Source: Ceriagrion tenellum (Eukaryota > Arthropoda > Insecta > Odonata > Coenagrionidae). Taken from it: a DNA stretch of 64,000 nt. The translations under genes and the position numbers were made by a program. The stretch lies in the NCBI GenBank assembly GCA_963169105.1, contig OY720639.1, positions 53,487,848 to 53,551,847 of the forward strand, in the 5' to 3' direction. The notes beneath the pieces are model-generated. The model was given only the letters and a program-made list of their open reading frames with translations. It did no database searches and had not been told where the DNA came from. Positions 57,470 through 64,000 of this stretch are shown here, one piece after another; the first letter of the stretch is position 1; each line of letters starts with the position of its first letter.

Positions 57470-57880
57470 ATACTGCCCTGCGAGCCGCCGCATGGGCGTG
57501 TGGCAGACGGTGTTAGCAGCCGTGAAAGATGTAAGGGATAATGTTTTGGGAGGCGAAATGGTGACGTGTATTATGGGAGTGTATTTAGCGAAGCTCAGTT
57601 TTTATTGTGGTCGCATATTTTGCGCGGAAAGAACGAGTTTTTGTACATATATGTTAGGCAATGTAAATTATTTTATCGCTTCTGTCAGACCTAGAGATGT
57701 AGTGAGGCGTCATGATAGTATTGTCTGCGTCGCTCAGAAACTCACCAGTTCTGAAGTTCTCAAACAAGCTAAGCCTAGCGAGTAGCCTCCGAGTCTCTAG
57801 GGGCTCCCACATTAATCTCGCGAAAAGTTGTGAAACACTATAACTTCGCTCGTAGCATTCCTTGTGTAACAATGACAAAA
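57470..57880 (-). pseudogene. CR1-like LINE: RT C-terminus plus 3' end
   Basis: Minus strand: YERSYSVSQLFARLMWEPLE, TRRLLARLSLFENFRTGEFL, HYISRSDRSDKI, then after a break SFFPRKICDHNKN and a 3' UTR ending in the box (CTGCCACACGCCCATGCGGC, GGCTCGCAGGGCAG) at 57476-57513. WEPLExRR, YxSRSDRSDKI and SFFPRxxxDHN match the CR1/jockey C-terminal blocks also seen at 28.4-28.8 kb. It lacks the LEYA/RRAARFV part upstream and contains stops, so it is a 5'-truncated, dead copy. Confidence 0.75.
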
Positions 57881-59089
57881 TACTTTGCAATACCAGAGGC
57901 ATGTTGTAAAAAACCCGTTTCGTAACAGAGTTACATCTACATTTACACCTGAAGACATGACTTATTTTCAAACATACCGCAGCAAACAAATAACAGCAAA
58001 CATAAAAATAACAAAAATATAAAATACAACATGGAAAGCGACGAATATCACTAACGCAATATTTAAACTGAGTGCAGCCCTCCCTGTGGTGTATTCCTCT
58101 TGTTTCAGTTTGCTGATATTTGTTTGGCACGGTAGTTTTTTAATAAGCATCGCAACCGCACTTTTGTTACGAGGGATGCATGATCTTAGTTCAAGTCGTC
58201 AAGATCTTAGTCGTCCATCAAGCACCAAAGGAATGGAATCTAGTATTTAGGTAAGCCATCTAAGTTCAATTTTTTAAGTAATACCGAACCTTCATATAAT
58301 TTCGTTCGCTGATTAGCCCGTCGTAATGCAAGTCAGTCAACAAGAATTTGTAGTTTCTTTGCTAAAAACACACCGGAGGGCCTTCGTCAGGCACATGTAT
58401 TTTTTGCGACGTTGCTGAGCTGGTATTGCATATTTTTGTTCATACTTAAATAGACTTAATAAAAATTTCAATAATTTGAGATAAAATCATAATTTACACT
58501 GATTTTCTAGTAACTATAATCTAACCCTAGTGTCGATTTAAGATTTAATTTATACATAGACTTCAGTTTTAGTGCTTCCCCCTTGTTTTTTTTTATTTTC
58601 GCGACCATTGTAACGGAGTTCAACAAGAATTCGAGATTGGTGAAACTTTTTCATACACGGCGATAAATTAAAATTAAGATATCACGACTCCTAAAACTTG
58701 ATACCAAACATTTCATCACTGTTTTCGGCGCACGACATTTATTCCGCTATCATCAAAGAATATTACTGGAATAAAGTTTTCAACTACTCAAGGTTAAAAA
58801 GAATTACATGGAATATGCCTTGAAAAGAATGCGAGCGAAGTAACAAGAATTCGCGGAAGCAAAACATAAATTTAATAAGAAGATAGATGGAACCACTCGT
58901 TACGAGAGCACAGCGGAATACAGAAGCCATTACAATCCTCAATATGTCATGTTGAATGGATCAGCTGTGCAGTTAACTCACGCTGAATGAATAGGTATTA
59001 AATAATTATTGCCATGATCTCAATGGTTTCAGGCTCAACTTTGTGGAATTTTATTATTGAAATAGTTAAATATTGAAAAAGATAACTTT
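57881..59089. other. unassigned stretch
   Basis: 57938-57948 carries an isolated TACATCTACAT, possibly another GATGTA tail remnant. 58370-58400 (minus CTGACGAAGGCCCTCCGG) is a partial hammerhead-like box without a proper GAAAC. No gene recognised. Confidence 0.35.
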
Positions 59090-59222
59090 GTCTTAATTCA
59101 CCAATTCATGTCAAGGTTTATGTACTACTAGTTTCGACGCAGCGGCGTCCTCTTCAGGTACTTGAAGATGAAGCCGTAACTTAGTAGTACCTCAAAATAA
59201 ATTGGTGTAATAAAAAAGTTTT
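59090..59222. repeat. foldback element with facing hammerhead-like motifs
   Basis: Outer arms ATTCACCAATTCATG... (left) and ...ATAAATTGGTGTAAT (right) are inverted; both run through GTACTAC / GTAGTAC. On the minus strand: CTGAAGA (59151-59157), G, GACGC, CGCT, GCGTC, GAAAC (59131-59135), followed by TAGTAGTAC. Stem II is a perfect 5 bp, and both core boxes are exact. A degraded facing copy (TTGAAGATGAAGCCGTAAC) lies on the plus strand at 59162-59180. It is the best-formed motif of this class here. Confidence 0.55.
59131..59157 (-). ncRNA. hammerhead-like core, best example
   Basis: CUGAAGA, 5 bp stem II with a 4-base loop, GAAAC, as detailed for the enclosing foldback. Self-cleavage would also need stems I and III and a NUH triplet; a candidate GUA follows within 10 bases. 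Function is untested. Confidence 0.35.
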
Positions 59223-60049
59223 CTTTTTTAATTATTCAACCATTACCATGTGAATAAGACATAATAATGGGCAAAATATGCGAGAGAGCCATACTGCTTG
59301 GATAATTTTAAAAACAGCCTTCGCTATCGTGCGTTCGGACGCCATCAACGCTCTTCTTTGATCTACGGATGAAAATAATAACTACTCTAACACCAATGGT
59401 TACTGAATCACCATCATTGAACCAAGTTCTAATAGAGCCATACGCCATGATAGCTTTTAAGTTTATCTCCATGTTAGAAAAAAACCGGAGCATCGTATTC
59501 TCAGGACAGAATCGAGGATGGAAGCTACGCAGACCATTTCACCATTTAAACGCGTTGACGCCGAAAGTGATCCAGTCAATGAAGGGAATAGAGGCTTTTT
59601 CATGAGCGGTATTACCGTCGATTCGCCACGAGCAACAGGTTGCCGACCTTACCCCCACAGAAGTCAAGCTGTTTGATTGACCGCGGGCGAAAGTTCATTC
59701 ACGATAATCTTCTTTGACGCTCGCAATTGATGGTTTCATCGCAATCAAACTAGCCAGAGACCTTACTCAGGAAGGACTCGACATTGTCGAACCGCAACAA
59801 TGTCAAGGATGTGACGTCACTGCCTGGAAATTCAATCTATTCAACACATGTCGAATACCAGACTGAATAAACAAGTCGTAACATGCTTTCATATAGGCAA
59901 ACATGCAAAACATAACTGTCATTTTCATTACTGAACGCATATTGAGTTCTACTTCATTAACAGATTTACGCACTTAAGGTAGTTTGAGAGAAATGTCATT
60001 TCACCTAGCAATCAATGAATTTGACCTCATTTTCACGAAAATAATCTTA
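59223..60049. other. unassigned stretch
   Basis: Nothing recognised. Confidence 0.4.
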
Positions 60050-61080
60050 CTCTTCTAAAAATACCAAAATATCGGCCTCTTACCGGACTACTTTTCCAGA
60101 TTTTTGACAAATAATACCAGCCCTTTTACATGTGAAATGGTAGAATACGCTCTCCAAAGATACCTTATTTTAAAAAATGAGGCATTTCCAACTCCTAGAT
60201 CTCGTCAAAAAATAAACAGCGTGTAGTTTGTATGTTTTCTCGACTTTTTTTTTAAAATAAATCATCTTTAAACCGCAGCAATTTTTTAAGAATCGCAAAA
60301 AAACCTTCCGTTGTGAATGACTTTTGAACGTACTGCGTGAAAAAATAAGTCCAATTAAAGACTTATCTATATTTCCATTTAATTGCTTAGAATTTCAGTC
60401 ATATACATTGTACTATTAATAGTGTAGCATTTAATTCATTCTTTCTACCGCTGCTATCTGAGGAGTGTTTGCGGCAAAAGTATGATGGATAGGGTCAGGA
60501 ATGAGTGGGTAATAAATGAATGAGGGTTAGATGCTCCAGCAATGGACATTTACGAAAGGAGTGTGCTTCGTTGGTTTGGCCATGTTGAGAGAATGGATGA
60601 GAGTCGAATACCGAAACAGATATATGAGAGTAGACTGAATGGTGTGAGAGGTAGAGGCAGGCCGAGAAAGTTGTGGTTGAATGTGGTTGAGGAAATTCTT
60701 AGGAGGAGGAATATTAGGAGTCTTAAAAACAGGAGGGCGTGTATGAAGCAGTGTATGGGGGTGAATTAGGCGAAAGAGGTTTTCAAGGATAGGTCAGTAT
60801 GGAGGGAATTATTGAAGCAGATTAAGGTGTGCAGTTATGTATTTTTGAGTGAAACTTTGTGACTGTGCCTACCCCGGAAGGGAACGGCGTGATTGGTATG
60901 TTCTACCGCTGCTAAAATTAAAATATATAATTCGAATATAGTATCCATTATGACTAGGGAACTATCTCGCTCAAACTACCTTAAATGAAATTTGGTCCAA
61001 AAAATTTGTTGACTCCTTGAAAAAATTAGTTTACTATGCACTCAACGACTACCGCTCCAGCCACCATGATATACCTTCCG
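60050..61080 (+). repeat. dispersed repeat R1 copy split by a family C LINE
   Basis: 60050-60442 aligns with 7490-7884. 60915-60990 aligns with the flank at 8568-8611. The following part (GAAATTTGGTCC ... TATGCACTCAACGACT) also occurs at 63083-63150. The LINE at 60457-60900 sits between duplicated target sequence. It is non-coding. Confidence 0.6.
60443..60914 (+). mobile_element. RTE-like LINE family C insertion with exact 14 bp target duplication
   Basis: TTCTACCGCTGCTA at 60443-60456 and 60901-60914 flanks a 444 bp 5'-truncated LINE. The coding frame reads YLRSVCGKSMMDRVRNEWV, stop (60521-60523), GLDAPAMDIYERSVLRWFGH, VERMDESRIPKQIYESR, RGRGRPRKLWLNVVEE, IRSLKNRRACMKQCMGVN, stop (60767-60769), AKEVFKDRSVWRELLKQ, then a terminal TGA at 60860-60862. 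RWFGHVxRM and RGRGRPR mark the RTE-like C-terminus. The 3' UTR is about 38 bp, ending GTGATTGGTATG. Two stops in about 130 codons, with an intact duplication, suggest moderate youth. Confidence 0.85.
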
Positions 61081-62371
61081 TCGATGGCTAACGGAATACG
61101 AACCTGATTCCTAAAGCACAAAAATGGATTCGGGTGTGGCTAGAATGAAAAAAAATTGATCAATTTCGGAAGAATTCTCTATAAACCAAGTGGCTTTTCC
61201 ACTACCGTTGGCCGCTATTGAGGAAATTGAGAGGAGAGGGAGAAGGGCGGTGGTATGAGCGAGATAAAAGAGAAGCAGAGGGTGAGAAGGCGGGTCCGTC
61301 TCTCTCCTCCGACACACCTCGGACGCAGAAACGGGATCGCCGCTCGAAGATCTGGGTCGAAATGACTCTCGAGGAGAGAAGGGAAATAGAAAGAAGACAA
61401 GAGAGAAGCGACGGATTCGTAAAACTCGCGCGAGACGCGTTTTTTTAAAGAAAGGCAATTTCACGTGGAGCATTTCACAGTAAAGTTGAAAGAGGCGAAT
61501 TTAGTACGCGCAGTCTGGGGGAAGACATTTCGGTACATAAGAATCCGATTCCAGTTTAACTCATAAAATAGAGCGTCAGAGTTGACCTTTTTGCTTCGAA
61601 GATCGTATAGATCCGAATCAATATTTTCACCTATATATCACTATTTTCACAATCACTGAATTCAAAAGGCGTTAGATCAATACGAATAGCGCTTTTCCAC
61701 AAGGAAATAACTGATATGCAAATATCTATGTCAACTAAATTACATTTGTCAAACCTCACATTACCTTTGGAAATGGCTTGATACATCAATTTGTCTCCAA
61801 TAACTTAAGTAGTAAAGTGGAATGAAGAGCAAGGAAAACAGCTAACTTATCCTCTTATTAACAATTGTTCATTGTGATGGCAGGTCCAAAAGTGTGTGTT
61901 ACATGACACTTAGGACAACACTGAAAAATCAATTTATATTCTAAAGACGTTAACTACATTTTACGTAACCCCCACATACAACGGCAGATCAAATCATAAG
62001 AATGGAATTAGAGAACTAGAACGGACATGCGAAAAATTTAATTTTTCCCGCGACTGTGGCATTAGAATTAGGTTGTCAGATAGGTAGTGCATTTAATTCG
62101 TTAATTTCCTCCTTGACGCTTGTATCCTTATCCGCTACGCAGTATTAGCAGCTCGCTGTGCATTTTTCAATTATCTAACAATGCGGGTGCATCATGTAAT
62201 TTCAAAATACATTGATACAATTTTAGTTTACCTATCATGGTGGAGGACATATATTGTAGTTCAAGTCCGTGAAATTTCACATCCCGACAATAATTAGCAG
62301 GCGTTTAGTAATTCACAAACAGTCGTAGCTACATTAATTTATTTGGGTATAGTGCAGTTCATATCAGTTAT
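61081..62371. other. unassigned stretch with a GA-rich patch
   Basis: 61200-61440 is purine-rich on the plus strand and leaves open frames (61111-61473 minus, 120 codons) that look compositional. No gene recognised. Confidence 0.35.
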
Positions 62372-62428
62372 AACTCGCCCCCTGCCGCACACCATTGAGC
62401 TGGCTTGCAGGGTATAATGTAGGTGCTA
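62372..62428 (+). repeat. CR1-like LINE 3'-end box, short copy
   Basis: CGCCCCCTGCCGCACACCA, TTGAGCTGGCTTGCAGGG, TATAATGTAGGTG. Confidence 0.55.
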
Positions 62429-62588
62429 ATTTCAATGCGTAATGTCTCTGTCTGGGCATTTTGTTAAATACGCAAGCATAAATAAACTGCGTCATGTATT
62501 TTCGGCATTTTTAAAATTTGTATGCAAAACATTATATAAAGCTTCAGAAAAACAGTCTGTTGAGCTGTTATTATGCCATATAGTCATT

Positions 62589-62930
62589 AGGACACTGAAC
62601 AGCCCATTGAAATGATTAATTCCGGCTGCACCACAGGAGTTCTCTCGAATCAATAGACTCACCTACTTGCCTAAAATTGGTTGTTGAATCCCAAAGTGGG
62701 AAGGAAAACAAATATTGTACTAAATTCTGTTTCCGGTGCTGACAATCACATTTCATCCTTACATCGTACGCGATATCGACCCTTACACACACTATATGAA
62801 ATCGTTTGGGATAGCGACCTTAACACACGTTATAAGGGGCATTGAACAGCCCATAGATTCCGGCTCCACCACCGCTTTTCCTCGGAATCACTCGACTCAC
62901 CTACTAGACTAAAATTGGTCGTTGAGTCTT
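62589..62930 (+). repeat. two direct repeats of about 100 bp
   Basis: 62589-62692 and 62836-62930 share GAACAGCCCAT, ATTCCGGCT(G/C)CACCAC, CGACTCACCTACT-type and CTAAAATTGGT(T/C)GTTGA blocks in the same order. In between, CGACCCTTACACACACTATA and CGACCTTAACACACGTTATA form a second, shorter direct repeat. It looks like a local tandem duplication of a longer non-coding unit. Confidence 0.6.
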
Positions 62931-62959
62931 AGAACTACAAGAAAAAAATCCAAGACAAA

Positions 62960-63170
62960 TTCGCGCCGTAAACCCAAGTCGTAACAATTCTATAATCGAG
63001 ACGGATATTTAAAAATACAATTCTTGCAAAAATTATATCACAACAGGCATGGTTATTTCCTACGTATAAATAGATGTACTGAAATGAAGTGTGGTCCAAG
63101 AATTTTTTTATACTACTTGAAAAGTCATCAAAATATGCACTCAACGACTCACGATTCCTTAACCAAACCA
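62960..63170 (+). repeat. dispersed repeat R2 copy
   Basis: CGCCGTAAACCCAAGTCGTAAC ... GAAGTGTGGTCCAAG ... GCACTCAACGACTCACGATT matches pieces at 15.8-16.18 kb and 60.98-61.07 kb. Non-coding, same orientation in all copies. Confidence 0.5.
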
Positions 63171-64000
63171 CCTTAAGCACACATAACGAGAATTCATCAA
63201 TCCTTATTTTTTTAAGACCCAAGCAGTCTCGCTGGTGAAATCTCCGCGGAAGAGGACTTATGGAGAAAGGAGGGGATTAGTAAAGAAGACGCCACGTGGA
63301 GAGGCGGAAGGCCGTAAAAGGGGGGTGGAGAGTAAAGGAAAGGGTAAGAGGGGCGTATTGAGATGAAGAATAAGAGGCCACGGGGACGACGACGGCGACG
63401 AAGCAGTCGGAGGAAGAGGCGGCCTCTTAAATTTAAAAAAAGAAGTGAAAAGAATAAAAAAATGAATAGCACGCGGCCTCACCTTCATTCTCCCCCTTTG
63501 AGAAACTACCGACGACCCACTCCGCCCTGGGCGGTGCAAGGACGAAGAGGCTTGGACGGCAGGGGCGAATTTTTCACGATTCATTCACAGGATTTCGGAG
63601 GAGCAGCACGCTACAGTCCCCCATTTCAGTCGCATAGCGAAGGGAACAATTACCTGTTCGGCCTGATCGATGGGCCGTGAGCAGGATGGAAAATAAATTG
63701 TTATACCTCGACAGTGACGAGATTTCGAGGTCGCTAGTCGAAAAATCCAGATTAGAGCCATAAAAAGGAAGTTTTAACCTTGGTTAAAGCCAATAACGTC
63801 TATTCTGAAGAAATAAAGATGCATGGATGAAGATGGAGACGGAAATAAAGGCAGGGGGAAAACTTATAAAGCCGGTGTGACTCGCAGATTTCCTGATGCT
63901 GGTTATTTATTTATCTGAAAAAAGGTCCCAAAACGGCAAAAAGGCTAATTACATTGGATGACCAACAAACAAATAAATTATAAGCATTAACAAAGGATAA
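63171..64000. other. unassigned stretch with a basic open frame
   Basis: 63240-63560 is GC- and purine-rich. The plus frame 63363-63680 (105 codons) begins MKNKRPRGRRRRRSSRRKRR and is strongly basic. I see no homologue and think the composition drives it, but a small nuclear-type basic protein cannot be excluded. Confidence 0.3.

Noticed and set aside
63363..63680. Arg-rich 105-codon frame as a real small basic protein
   Set aside because: Sits in GC/purine-rich DNA where such codons arise by composition; no homologue recognised. Left as an unassigned note.

Overview
This window looks like repeat-dense, AT-rich, non-coding DNA from an animal nuclear genome, most likely an arthropod and probably an insect. 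There are no operons, no bacterial-type gene density and no long intact genes. Decayed non-LTR retrotransposons (LINEs), tRNA-derived SINEs, foldback or MITE elements and a minisatellite lie scattered on both strands. A run of exactly 200 N at 33182-33381 is a scaffold gap. I cannot name the species from sequence alone.

Almost all recognisable coding sequence is reverse-transcriptase debris. I separate five LINE groups by their C-terminal peptides and 3' ends. (1) A jockey/CR1-superfamily type with a YGLIAWGG-like motif and a TTA-rich 3' tail (2060-2815, 11347-12020). (2) RTE-like family A, marked by EEVLxMVGEERKLLDE (640-910, 3160-3390, 39198-39648). (3) RTE-like family B, marked by RRxRWIGHxLR (2836-3118, 6770-7350). 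(4) RTE-like family C, marked by RWFGHVERMDE and IRSLKNRRACMKQC (25080-25680, 25799-26020, 60457-60900). (5) A CR1-like family whose 3' end is a conserved ~50 bp box followed by GATGTA repeats. At least 12 copies of that box are scattered through the window, two or three still joined to RT sequence. Many insertions are nested. The clearest are a CR1-like 3' end inside an RTE-A copy at 39.4 kb and a family C copy with an exact 14 bp target duplication at 60.5 kb.

At least eight tRNA-derived SINE heads are visible from box B-like sequence (14.7, 22.5, 23.2, 23.7, 30.7, 36.1, 49.6 and 56.6 kb). DNA-transposon traces are a hAT-like transposase C-terminus at 23.9-24.5 kb, a 187 bp pogo/mariner-like MITE at 40.8 kb, and MITE-like elements at 21.2-21.9 and 22.6-23.1 kb.

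The most unusual region is 54.35-55.96 kb. A 3' fragment of an endonuclease/exonuclease/phosphatase-fold gene (minus strand) is cut off at an exact 36 bp perfect palindrome. Beyond the palindrome is a seven-unit ~114 bp minisatellite, and downstream of the gene is a short perfect hairpin. The layout suggests a Helitron/Helentron-type element, but this is inference. A second theme is a recurrent foldable motif (CTGANGA, short stem, GAAAC) like a hammerhead-ribozyme core, seen at six or more places, often inside foldback repeats.

The best candidate for a host gene is the 3' end of a minus-strand gene at 13990-14388. It has two exons, a 78 bp phase-0 intron with good splice sites, and weak resemblance to insect chemoreceptor C-termini. 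Two other possible exons (13409-13602 and 34641-34976), a GC-rich island with a consensus CRE (8.66-9.36 kb) and a TATA plus E-box pair (20.79-20.83 kb) are low-confidence. Most of the remaining sequence, listed stretch by stretch, shows nothing I recognise.
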